Position numbers and translations under genes: made by a program
Assembly (NCBI GenBank): GCA_913009865.1
Contig: CAJVYK010000116.1
Span: 1-5,830, forward strand
DNA: 5,830 nucleotides
Origin: an uncultured bacterium
GTDB taxonomy: Bacteria; Planctomycetota; Phycisphaerae; Sedimentisphaerales; Anaerobacaceae
Direction of reading: 5' to 3'
Part shown: positions 1 to 5,830 of the stretch, piece by piece
How positions within the stretch are numbered: position 1 is the stretch's first letter
How the letters are laid out: the number at the start of each line of letters is the position of its first letter
Notes under the pieces: model-generated
Databases searched by the model: none
Seen by the model: only the letters and a program-made list of their open reading frames with translations
Told to the model about the DNA's origin: nothing

Positions 1-1702
1 CGTATAATGCCTGCATTCCGCCGTCGGTATCCTGGAATTTTTTGTGGAGCTGACCGAAGTTTTCAGCCCGCAGTTGCTCATCGGCGATAAGTTTTGTCTG
101 GGCTAATAAGATATTGTCACGGAGCGGGTCGTTATTGTCCATCTGTTCCAGCAATTCTTCGAGGTGTTCGGCGAATCGCCGGCTGTGTGGGTTCAGCATA
201 ACGAATTTCGCCAGACGCCTGGCCGACGCCGGCTGGCCGGTTCGATTTTCTGTGCTGATAAGACTGCGCAACTGATTCAATTTTCTTTGCAGTTCGGCTA
301 ACTTAAACGCCGTCATTGCCGAATCAGCCGGCGGACGAAATGGTCCGAAGAGCGTATCACTTTGTGCCTTTGTGCCTATGTGCCTTTGTGTCTTTGTTTG
401 CAATAGTTGGCCAATCATAGTTTGCGCCTCAGAAAGCAGTTTATCAGCCTGCTCGAATTTACCCTGGCCGGCCCAGTGTTTTGCGATGCGCCATCTTGCC
501 TCGAGAGATTCCGGACTGCCGCCGAAATCCCGGTACAACTGATACCAGATTTCCCGTGACCTTTCGTATGGGTAATCACTGTAGAAATGCAATTCTTCTT
601 TTTGCTCGATGGCTTTGATGTCCGGGCTGTATTCGCTGAGAATCGCTTTGTAGTATAGCGATATAGGCATTCTACGACTTTTGGCTCGCCGGCTTATAAA
701 CAAGTCGTACTGTTCGAAGAGCCATTGTCTTTTCGCCTGGTACTTTAGCTGTGGCGGCACTATAAACCAGCTTGGCCAGCGGTCCTGACTTAGTTGAATC
801 TGGATTTCTCTTTTCAGTTCCGCACGCAGTGGTATTGGCTCAGCCGGATAAAAGAAGCCCGCCAGATATTTTATAACAGCCGGATTCGTAATCGTTTTGT
901 CTAACGCTTCCGTTATACTGTGGTCGTGAAATTCGCTTACCTGTTCCGGATTGTTCTTGGCCACATAGAGCTGATAGTCCAGCTCATCGAAGCCGATTTT
1001 TACTTCAAACACAACAACAGCTGTCAAAAGTACAAGCGAGGTAAACATCCAGACCAGGCCCGGCCGATAGCGTGTAAAATGCCCTATGCCGAGAACCAAT
1101 CCCGCTATGGCCAAGCCAACAAGCCATGCACAAATCCAGGGCGTAAAAGAAAATCCCCATTTGATGGGTTCCACCCCTATTGCCCCGCCGAAGTATCCCC
1201 AAAAAGCAAGTTGCGGAGCTGTGCATAGTGCTATTGCGATGAAGCGGCTGCGGAAGCGCAGCGGACGACACGCCACAGCGACACAGCTTAGCAAAAGACT
1301 AATCGCAAAAGCCGGCAGATTAGCTAAGAAAGCCACTGCTAATATGAAAGGCAGACTGTATCGCGAACTCATAAGCTGTGATATCAACACCGGCACAATA
1401 CCCAGGATACCCATAAGCATTCCTAAAACAAGAATCTGCCAGGGATACTCGAATATGCTCACACCGGTTATAGCGGCCTGGCCCAGTCGCCAGAGTTTTG
1501 GAGAAGTTACAGCGGCAAAGTTAAACGTCCAGAATGAGCCGGTCTGTATTTTTGACCAGAAAAGGCAGCTTACTGCAAACGCCAGGACGGCGAGCAGCCA
1601 GCACCTCTGCACATTTTTATGGCTGTAATGCAGTGTAGGCCCGACAGTCATAAAGGACTTTGCGGCTACTTTGGGCGTTTTTTCCGTCTGTTTATTATCC
1701 AT
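1..1702 (-). CDS. Six-TM membrane protein with TPR-like soluble domain, 3' end off the window
   Basis: An uninterrupted frame of 567 codons runs from ATG at 1702-1700 off the left edge, so the C-terminus is missing. I do not recognise a named family. The first half is membranous: hydrophobic segments lie at about residues 33-50, 87-110, 117-145, 152-172, 186-208 and 214-235. From residue 236 on it is soluble and mostly helical. Residues about 400-430 fit a TPR (ARWRIAKHWAGQGKFEQAD: Trp, Ala and Gly-Lys-Phe at the expected spacing), preceded by another helix pair from about 376. Residues 436-447 are encoded by an octamer repeat array. Helical, charged sequence continues to the edge. TPR domains bind other proteins, so a scaffold or envelope role is plausible but unproven. 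The start was chosen because it is the first in-frame ATG of the open stretch. Its ribosome site is weak (AGG/CGGG at 3-7 bases). A BlaI-type dyad sits 20 bases upstream of it. Confidence 0.85.
   Translation of the reverse strand, partial: MDNKQTEKTPKVAAKSFMTVGPTLHYSHKNVQRCWLLAVLAFAVSCLFWSKIQTGSFWTFNFAAVTSPKLWRLGQAAITGVSIFEYPWQILVLGMLMGILGIVPVLISQLMSSRYSLPFILAVAFLANLPAFAISLLLSCVAVACRPLRFRSRFIAIALCTAPQLAFWGYFGGAIGVEPIKWGFSFTPWICAWLVGLAIAGLVLGIGHFTRYRPGLVWMFTSLVLLTAVVVFEVKIGFDELDYQLYVAKNNPEQVSEFHDHSITEALDKTITNPAVIKYLAGFFYPAEPIPLRAELKREIQIQLSQDRWPSWFIVPPQLKYQAKRQWLFEQYDLFISRRAKSRRMPISLYYKAILSEYSPDIKAIEQKEELHFYSDYPYERSREIWYQLYRDFGGSPESLEARWRIAKHWAGQGKFEQADKLLSEAQTMIGQLLQTKTQRHIGTKAQSDTLFGPFRPPADSAMTAFKLAELQRKLNQLRSLISTENRTGQPASARRLAKFVMLNPHSRRFAEHLEELLEQMDNNDPLRDNILLAQTKLIADEQLRAENFGQLHKKFQDTDGGMQALY
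361..397. repeat. Octanucleotide tandem array (TTTGTGCC, about 4.6 copies) inside a CDS
   Basis: Units run TTTGTGCC, TTTGTGCC, TATGTGCC, TTTGTGTC and a partial TTTGT. On the coding (minus) strand this reads as residues 436-447 of the TPR membrane protein (TKTQRHIGTKAQ), an 8-residue protein period arising from an 8-base DNA period read through all three phases. It lies just after the TPR helices and before the next helical stretch, so it looks like a linker insertion. Because 8 is not a multiple of 3, gain or loss of one unit would shift the frame. From memory, very similar GGCACAAA-type arrays are scattered through planctomycete and related genomes. Confidence 0.85.
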
Positions 1703-1722
1703 AAGCCTGCCCGTTGCGAATG

Positions 1723-1732
1723 TACATTTGTA
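1723..1732. promoter_or_regulatory. Candidate BlaI/MecI-type operator (TACA-N2-TGTA)
   Basis: The plus strand reads TACATTTGTA, a perfect match to the TACA-N2-TGTA core of staphylococcal bla and mec operators (for example TACAACTGTA and TACATATGTA). The outer flanks do not extend the symmetry. It lies 20 bases upstream of the ATG of the TPR membrane gene, where a bound repressor could block transcription. I found no other perfect match by eye in the window. An eight-base specification is expected by chance less than once per window, and rarely in this gap. Repressor binding is inferred from the neighbouring BlaI-family gene. Confidence 0.5.
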
Positions 1733-1755
1733 TTTTATACCTCAATGCGCAGGCC

Positions 1756-1761
1756 ATTATA
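1756..1761 (-). promoter_or_regulatory. Possible -10 box (TATAAT) for the TPR membrane gene
   Basis: A consensus TATAAT lies on the minus strand 53 bases before the TPR gene ATG, which would start transcription about 1750 and place the TACA-N2-TGTA dyad shortly after the start point. No good -35 hexamer sits 16-18 bases upstream. A second AT-rich box (TATAAA, 1734-1739) directly abuts the dyad and is an alternative. Planctomycete promoters are poorly characterised, so this is weak. Confidence 0.3.
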
Positions 1762-1928
1762 CCCTTTGAGCAAGATAAAGGACAGTGAAAATAGAGATGG
1801 TTGTTATGGTTGTTTACCCGTTGATGGGTACAAACCGATAACATTAGGTTACAGATTATGCTAAGAACGTAAGTAACACTTTCATGGGTTTATATTCGTT
1901 TACCTCTCACCGTTCCGGCGACGCTCTT

Positions 1929-1967
1929 CGTCATTGCGAGGCCTGCAACGCAGGCCGTGGCAATCTC
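1929..1967. repeat. REP-like intergenic palindrome
   Basis: The core GGCCTGCAACGCAGGCC (1940-1956) is a perfect 7-bp stem with an AAC loop. It is flanked by a second 5-bp arm, ATTGC at 1933-1937 pairing with GCAAT at 1960-1964. The outer frame CGTCATTGCGAG...GCAATCTC resembles, from memory, a family of dispersed intergenic palindromes found in many bacteria. It sits 15 bases beyond the protease stop codon. No T tract follows on either side, so it may stabilise mRNA ends rather than act as an intrinsic terminator. Only one copy is present here, so its dispersed nature cannot be shown from the window. Confidence 0.6.
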
Positions 1968-1981
1968 AACACTTCCATTTT

Positions 1982-4900
1982 TTACATTTTCTCCATCACG
2001 TAATACCTCGGTTTTTGTCCGCGTTCGATAACGTCGCCGCTCAACCACGGCAGGAACAAATAGGTCGAGCCGTCTATTTCTTTGATTTGGTATCGGGCTT
2101 TAGTTCGACCGTTGTTGTGCAATATCCATCCCTTTCTCCACGTAAAGAAACTCGAGGTTTTCCCGTTTCGCATAAACTCCAGGTTTTTTAGAGAAAGTTT
2201 GCCACGCCAATTCTTTTCTCCAGGATTGAAATCCTTTATCCTCTGGACGAAATCGACACTCTTCCACTTTCCGACAGGACTGTCAACCTGTCTATCGCTT
2301 TTCGTGCCTGGCTGTGCAGCCGTTTTCCCGGCTCGTGCATTTATGGCCTTGGCCGCCTCAATCGTCCAGACTCGGTCCTTGCCGGCATTCAGCCATCGGC
2401 CGTTCTCCAATTCGAGATGCCGAACGTCAATAGGTTTTCTAATAATTTTAGATGAGAATTCCTGCGGCAGCCGGGCAGCTACCATAGCACGGGTTCGGCT
2501 CCAAATCCGCACTTCAAGGATACGGGCGTTTAATAATACCTTAGCCCATTCGGCATCGACTTCGGACTTTTTTGGCTTTGCCTGTCGAAATTGTTTAGCG
2601 AGCTTCCTGACACTGACCCTCGCCCAATCCGAATTGTCACCGCTGGCCGAGACACGGTTAATCGCAGCGTAAGCCGCCTCCGGCGTGGAGAAATCCTGCT
2701 CTTTACCGAAATCCGCCACCGAGCGATTGACCTCATAAACTCTCATTTTTCCAATCTGTTCATCCTTATCATTCCCGGCAATTTTTCCGCCGGCAGTATT
2801 TGTTGCTTTCTTTGCTGTTTTTATCGTAACCTTTTTTTCGATAATTTGGCCATTTTTGACAACAACTTTCATTGATGCGCTGTTGTTGGTTTCGTCAGAT
2901 TCGGCGATTCTGTTGTCCGGGTCGATGACCACGACAATTTTATTGATACCTCTCTTCAAAGCGAAGGGCATAGAACTTTCATTCCAGACATCGCCCGCCT
3001 TAATTGGTCCGGCCTTGTGAGTCATCGGTTTTCGTTTATCAGGGTCGTTGCGATAGAAATAAACGCCGAAATCCGAACTGGTTATATTGCCTTTGTTTTT
3101 AATCGAAACAACGACAGAATAAAGACCTCCTTCTGGATAAGGGCGTATTTTAAAATCATCAATGGCAATATCGACGGTTCCACTCTCTCTCTCCGGCTGT
3201 GAAGACATTTTCCCTGCTCGTGCATTTATCCTCTTTGCCTCTTCGATGAAATTATCTGGAATGGGAGTGGGATTTCCATCTTTGCCTTTTGTTGCAAACA
3301 GAATCACATAAGGTACAGCCGGCACGCCCTCAGTGGTCTGGAAATTCTTATACCTGGCACTGTTGATACCGACCCAATAGACTTTTCCCGGCTGTAAGTT
3401 CACCGGCAGCGAACAAGTTGTTTTGCTGCTGTTGTAACGAGGTTGGCCGGTTGTTTTGGGATAGGTATCATCGCCGCCGACCCATGACCAGCTCAGGTTC
3501 ATCATCGGCTGGTCAAAGGTAACCGTAATCTTTTTCAGCCCTGCCGATACATTATTGGCAAATGCAGCGGGCTTGGTACTGACCACTTGCGGATTCTTAA
3601 ATTTGACTGCCCGGGAACTCTCCATCGTTTTTAAGCCGGGCAAACCTTTTGCGTAATGCTCTGCAAGTTCCTGTTCATCTGCCGCTTTACTGTTGACAAA
3701 CTCGAGTTCATTGCATTGGTTAAGCATCAACTCCAAAGCTTTCCCTTCAGCACTGCTGTCGGTAAGAATCGAGCCGTAAAGTTTGCCTTCCCGAATCTCT
3801 GTTCTGAAATGATGTGTATTTACTCTGAATTTGACGCACTTATTGAACCTGTCAAGAATATCTTTTGCTGTCTTGGGGGAAAACCCGTCTTTGGGTCTAA
3901 AGGTGACAATCTGTACCATTGATTTTGAATTCTGGTATCCTTTCAAGACCTTCTGAGAAACAGGCACAAACCACAGGCCGCTAATCTGCCTTTTATTGTT
4001 ATAGACCACTTTTACATCAAGCGGGCCGTTTTTAAATTCACAGGTGACAAACACAATGTCAGAACCCATGAATTTTTCCGTTCGGATACCAATCTGTCGT
4101 TTGAAAGCCCCCGCCTGGCCGGTAGTGGATTTCCACACCTCTTTAAGTTTCTCAGCGGGCAGCGCCTTTTCCATCGTTGAGTCAAAGTTCCTGGCCGCTG
4201 TTGAAAACCGCCCCTTGACCAGCAATTCGACGAATTCTTTGGCCATAGCTTTCGGCTCCCGGCTCTTTGTCTGCGATGTCACCTGTGCATTGGTTAAAAC
4301 CACACAGCTCAATACCGCCAAAAGAATAACAGCCGGCACCGACCACCGGTACGAGCTTTTTTTGAATCGTGCAATCATCGTGATTCTCCTTTTCAATTGT
4401 GATTTACTTTCCAGTATTCCCGCCATTGCCGGCAGATATCTTGGCCGGGAAAATCGCTCCAGAAGATTAACAATAGTTCGCCCGTATTCGGCTGATTGAC
4501 TCGGCTGTGTGCGCGACAGTGCCAGGGCATCGCAGGCCAGTTCGCGGTCGGCCCGCATCCGGTAAAAAGCATACCATACCAACGGGTTGAACCAGTGCAG
4601 AACCTGTAAGCAGCTCATCAGCCAGTTGACAACAATGTCGTATCGCTTCACGTGTGCCAGTTCGTGAAGGAACACATAGCGCAGCTCACCGGGGCCGAAT
4701 GCAGCGAGCATTCCTTTAGGCAGCAGCAGTCTCGGCCGGATAAAACCGAAAAGCGCCGGGCTGCCGACCCTGCTGTTTTCAACAACCGTTACAGGTGTGT
4801 GGATACCCATCTGCCTTTTGCAGTCCTCAAGTAAATCAAGCACTTTCTGGTTGGTCAGCGGCCGCCGACACCTGATTTCTATCCAGACACACAAGCTCGT

Positions 4901-5353
4901 AGCGAACACATAAACCAGAAAAATCAGAGCGCCCCCCAGCCATATTAACGCCAATATGTCACCAGCTCCAAAAGACAGTCCAGCCGGCAACCGCCAGGTG
5001 GAGGTGGGCCGGCTCAAAGTCTCTGTCCGTATCTGCGGCGCAGTGTCTATCGTTTCCGGCTTTGCCTGCCCTATATCACTCACTACTCGTTTAGCCGTGC
5101 CGCCTGCGGCGACACTGCCTTTGTCCCTAAAATCAGGTACTATGTTAAATACGCTTACACTGCTTTCCGGAGCCCACGGCATGACCATACGAATCAATAA
5201 AAGCAGCCACAGACAATAATGCCACCTGGCCGACAATCTGCCGCGCACAGCAGCTTTTACTGCAAGAATAAGGCAAACCAATATACTCACCTGCATCGTA
5301 GAGCGAGCCAGCCAGCCCAAAACGGTAGATAATTGTTCAAGAAACGGTCCCAT
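1982..5353 (-). CDS. BlaR1-like M56 membrane metallopeptidase with large multidomain sensor half
   Basis: This is an intact 1123-residue protein, nearly twice the length of BlaR1 (about 585-600). Residues 1-330 are an M56 domain: membrane segments at about 17-35, 44-60 and 131-158, the zinc/catalytic motif HELAH at 230-234, a likely third zinc ligand Glu271 in ADRELACD, and a hydrophobic stretch at 240-265. A last membrane segment (about 337-355) leads outside the cytoplasm. Then follow a DUF3887-like domain (about 365-465), an uncharacterised segment (478-580), a bacterial Ig-like domain (about 588-690), a CARDB domain (about 726-833, ending in the typical DPDNRIAESDETNN), a probable NTF2-like domain with STPEAAYAAINR (about 870-1000) and a small C-terminal domain beginning VGKWKSVDF (about 1026-1123). 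The penicillin-binding domain of BlaR1 is absent. In the family, sensing outside activates the protease, which relieves BlaI repression; here the ligand is unknown. Start: ATG 2 bases after the repressor stop, with a good SD. Confidence 0.93.
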   Translation of the reverse strand: MGPFLEQLSTVLGWLARSTMQVSILVCLILAVKAAVRGRLSARWHYCLWLLLLIRMVMPWAPESSVSVFNIVPDFRDKGSVAAGGTAKRVVSDIGQAKPETIDTAPQIRTETLSRPTSTWRLPAGLSFGAGDILALIWLGGALIFLVYVFATSLCVWIEIRCRRPLTNQKVLDLLEDCKRQMGIHTPVTVVENSRVGSPALFGFIRPRLLLPKGMLAAFGPGELRYVFLHELAHVKRYDIVVNWLMSCLQVLHWFNPLVWYAFYRMRADRELACDALALSRTQPSQSAEYGRTIVNLLERFSRPRYLPAMAGILESKSQLKRRITMIARFKKSSYRWSVPAVILLAVLSCVVLTNAQVTSQTKSREPKAMAKEFVELLVKGRFSTAARNFDSTMEKALPAEKLKEVWKSTTGQAGAFKRQIGIRTEKFMGSDIVFVTCEFKNGPLDVKVVYNNKRQISGLWFVPVSQKVLKGYQNSKSMVQIVTFRPKDGFSPKTAKDILDRFNKCVKFRVNTHHFRTEIREGKLYGSILTDSSAEGKALELMLNQCNELEFVNSKAADEQELAEHYAKGLPGLKTMESSRAVKFKNPQVVSTKPAAFANNVSAGLKKITVTFDQPMMNLSWSWVGGDDTYPKTTGQPRYNSSKTTCSLPVNLQPGKVYWVGINSARYKNFQTTEGVPAVPYVILFATKGKDGNPTPIPDNFIEEAKRINARAGKMSSQPERESGTVDIAIDDFKIRPYPEGGLYSVVVSIKNKGNITSSDFGVYFYRNDPDKRKPMTHKAGPIKAGDVWNESSMPFALKRGINKIVVVIDPDNRIAESDETNNSASMKVVVKNGQIIEKKVTIKTAKKATNTAGGKIAGNDKDEQIGKMRVYEVNRSVADFGKEQDFSTPEAAYAAINRVSASGDNSDWARVSVRKLAKQFRQAKPKKSEVDAEWAKVLLNARILEVRIWSRTRAMVAARLPQEFSSKIIRKPIDVRHLELENGRWLNAGKDRVWTIEAAKAINARAGKTAAQPGTKSDRQVDSPVGKWKSVDFVQRIKDFNPGEKNWRGKLSLKNLEFMRNGKTSSFFTWRKGWILHNNGRTKARYQIKEIDGSTYLFLPWLSGDVIERGQKPRYYVMEKM
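2310..2343 (-). repeat. Internal repeat copy A: linker before C-terminal domain
   Basis: This stretch matches 3195-3228 at 30 of 34 bases, exactly 885 bases (295 codons) away and in the same frame. It encodes part of AAKAINARAGKTAAQP (about residues 1000-1015) of the M56 protein, the joint between the NTF2-like module and the C-terminal domain. Confidence 0.75.
3195..3228 (-). repeat. Internal repeat copy B: linker before CARDB domain
   Basis: This is the partner of 2310-2343. It encodes part of EAKRINARAGKMSSQP (about residues 705-720) of the M56 protein, the joint between the Ig-like and CARDB modules. The shared protein motif is EA-K-INARAGK-QP. The DNA similarity drops off on both sides, so only the joint, not the adjoining domains, is repeated. 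Confidence 0.75.
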
Positions 5354-5355
5354 TT

Positions 5356-5713
5356 TTATCCCCTGCCTTTCTTATTCAAAATCCGCTTAAGCTCTTTTAT
5401 ATCTTCCGGCGATAAATCTTCATTCTCTAAGAACGCTGCGAGCATTGGTTTTGTCGCTCCGTTATAGACGCGTCTCAGGAAGGAATGGCTTTCAGCTTTG
5501 ATACACTCGCTCTTCTCTGCCAGCGGATAGTAGTGATACTCTCTGCCCTTTTTCTCATAGCCGACAGCTTTCTTTTTGACCAGCCGGGTTAAGAGTGTCT
5601 TTATGGTTTTCGGCTTCCAGGCGGTTGTTGGCGACAATTTCTCGACCATCTCGTTTGCCGTTGATGGATTTTTGGCCCACAGCAGTTTCATAATCTGCCA
5701 TTCTGATTCGGAG
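5356..5713 (-). CDS. BlaI/MecI-family winged-helix repressor, N-terminus cut off by adapter
   Basis: This is a DNA-binding repressor of the BlaI/MecI/CopY family, which acts as a dimer on TACA-N2-TGTA dyads. The in-frame ATG at 5691-5689 is not the start: the frame continues upstream as SESEWQI, matching the conserved first helix (S-E-x-E-W-x-x-M) of the family. Coding sequence then stops at the sequencing adapter at 5714, so an estimated 5-10 N-terminal residues are lost. Numbering from the internal Met, the recognition helix is in about 23-40 (AWKPKTIKTLLTRLVKK), the wing in 43-57 (VGYEKKGREYHYYPL) and the dimerisation helices in 60-111. The Asn-Phe cleaved in staphylococcal BlaI/MecI aligns with Ala86-Phe87. 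The gene lies directly upstream of the M56 protease and is very likely co-transcribed with it. The operator normally found in front of this gene is missing with the lost sequence. Confidence 0.92.
5359..5364 (-). promoter_or_regulatory. Shine-Dalgarno for the M56 protease gene
   Basis: AGGGGA lies on the minus strand 5 bases before the ATG at 5353, overlapping the last codons of the repressor gene. It supports this start and implies translational coupling of repressor and protease. Confidence 0.7.
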
Positions 5714-5771
5714 AGATCGGAAGAGCGTCGTGTAGGGAAAGAGTGTAAGTCGCGGGGGTCGCCGGATCATT
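5714..5771. other. Illumina TruSeq adapter read-through (not genomic)
   Basis: The segment begins AGATCGGAAGAGCGTCGTGT and keeps to the 58-base TruSeq universal adapter (reverse-complement form) over its full length, ending CGCCGGATCATT where the adapter has CGCCGTATCATT. I count about five mismatches, all in the second half, as expected from low-quality read ends. The join at 5713/5714 falls inside the repressor coding sequence. Translating this adapter gives the well-known false peptides LFPYTTLFRS and RSEERRVGKEC. Confidence 0.97.
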
Positions 5772-5830
5772 AAAAAAAAAAAAAAAGACAGTAAAAAAGA
5801 AAACTACTGTGCTGATGCGAGGATGCACGA
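5772..5830. other. Post-adapter poly-A and noise (not genomic)
   Basis: Fifteen A residues directly follow the end of the adapter, then A-rich and disordered sequence to the window end. This is what an Illumina read yields after running past the adapter. No gene or site should be called here, and this end of the contig should be trimmed back to 5713. Confidence 0.9.

Larger units (their letters stand above)
1703..1981. other. Intergenic region between protease gene and TPR membrane gene
   Basis: This 279-base gap has no convincing gene on either strand. It holds a REP-like palindrome near the protease stop, a possible -10 box and a BlaI-type dyad near the TPR gene start; these are listed separately. 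I found no hairpin followed by a T tract in either direction, so there is no canonical intrinsic terminator for the protease gene. An imperfect short inverted repeat (TACCC/GGGTA at 1816-1831) is too weak to call. Confidence 0.7.

Noticed and set aside
361..397. Tandem array as a CRISPR
   Set aside because: The units are 8 bases long and contiguous, with no spacers, and they are translated in frame within a gene.
1086..1628. Plus-strand open frame of 180 codons
   Set aside because: It lies wholly opposite the six-TM/TPR gene, is rich in Lys/Ala/Pro without domain features, and reads as the antisense shadow of the membrane segments.
1815..1832. Short inverted repeat as an intrinsic terminator
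   Set aside because: It has only five base pairs, with a bulge beyond them and no T-rich run on either side.
2082..2672. Plus-strand open frame of 196 codons
   Set aside because: It is antisense to the C-terminal modules of the M56 protein, whose domain motifs are clear on the minus strand. It has no motif of its own.
3446..3457. Lys-Thr-Thr-Gly (residues 633-636) as a penicillin-binding KTG motif
   Set aside because: It does not have the KTG/KSG form, lies within the Ig-like module, and no Ser-x-x-Lys or SxN partner motif at the proper spacing was seen.
4044..4499. Plus-strand open frame of 151 codons
   Set aside because: It is antisense to the M56 transmembrane/DUF3887-like region, with no ribosome site or recognisable domain.
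5356..5691. ATG at 5691-5689 as the true start of the repressor
   Set aside because: Conserved helix-1 residues (SESEWQI) continue in frame upstream to the adapter junction, so this Met is internal.
5772..5786. Poly-A run as a terminator or poly-A tail
   Set aside because: It follows immediately on a sequencing adapter, so it is a read-end artefact.

Overview
The window reads as one end of a draft bacterial contig with three real genes, or parts of genes, all on the minus strand. In transcription order they are a BlaI/MecI-family repressor (5356-5713, its start cut off), a very large BlaR1-like M56 membrane metallopeptidase (1982-5353), and, after a 279-base gap, a six-TM protein with a TPR-type soluble half (1-1702, running off the left edge). 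The GC content looks close to one half. The architecture (M56 protease fused to NTF2-like, Ig-like and CARDB modules), the in-frame TTTGTGCC octamer array and the dispersed-palindrome type point to Planctomycetota, probably a Phycisphaerae-like lineage. That placement is inference from memory of the families; the window holds no rRNA or marker gene.

Right end (5714-5830): not genomic. The 58 bases at 5714-5771 match the Illumina TruSeq read-through adapter with about five mismatches. They are followed by 15 A residues and then disordered sequence. The adapter joins directly onto the repressor's N-terminal coding region, so its first few codons and the whole promoter/operator region of the operon are missing.

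Middle (1982-5713): the repressor stop and the protease start are 2 bases apart, with a good Shine-Dalgarno inside the end of the repressor gene, so the two are translationally coupled. This is the classic BlaI-BlaR1 pair: an extracytoplasmic sensor half signals through the membrane to an M56 zinc protease, which leads to loss of the DNA-bound repressor. The penicillin-binding sensor of true BlaR1 is absent. In its place are about 760 residues of other modules, so the signal is probably not a beta-lactam.

Left (1-1981): the gap holds a REP-like palindrome just after the protease gene and, 20 bases before the start of the TPR membrane gene, a perfect TACA-N2-TGTA dyad, which is the core of the BlaI/MecI operator. 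The simplest model is that the six-TM/TPR protein is a target of the adjacent repressor, making a small sensor-protease-repressor-effector circuit. That link is a hypothesis from one 10-base site. I see no tRNA, rRNA, CRISPR array or insertion sequence.
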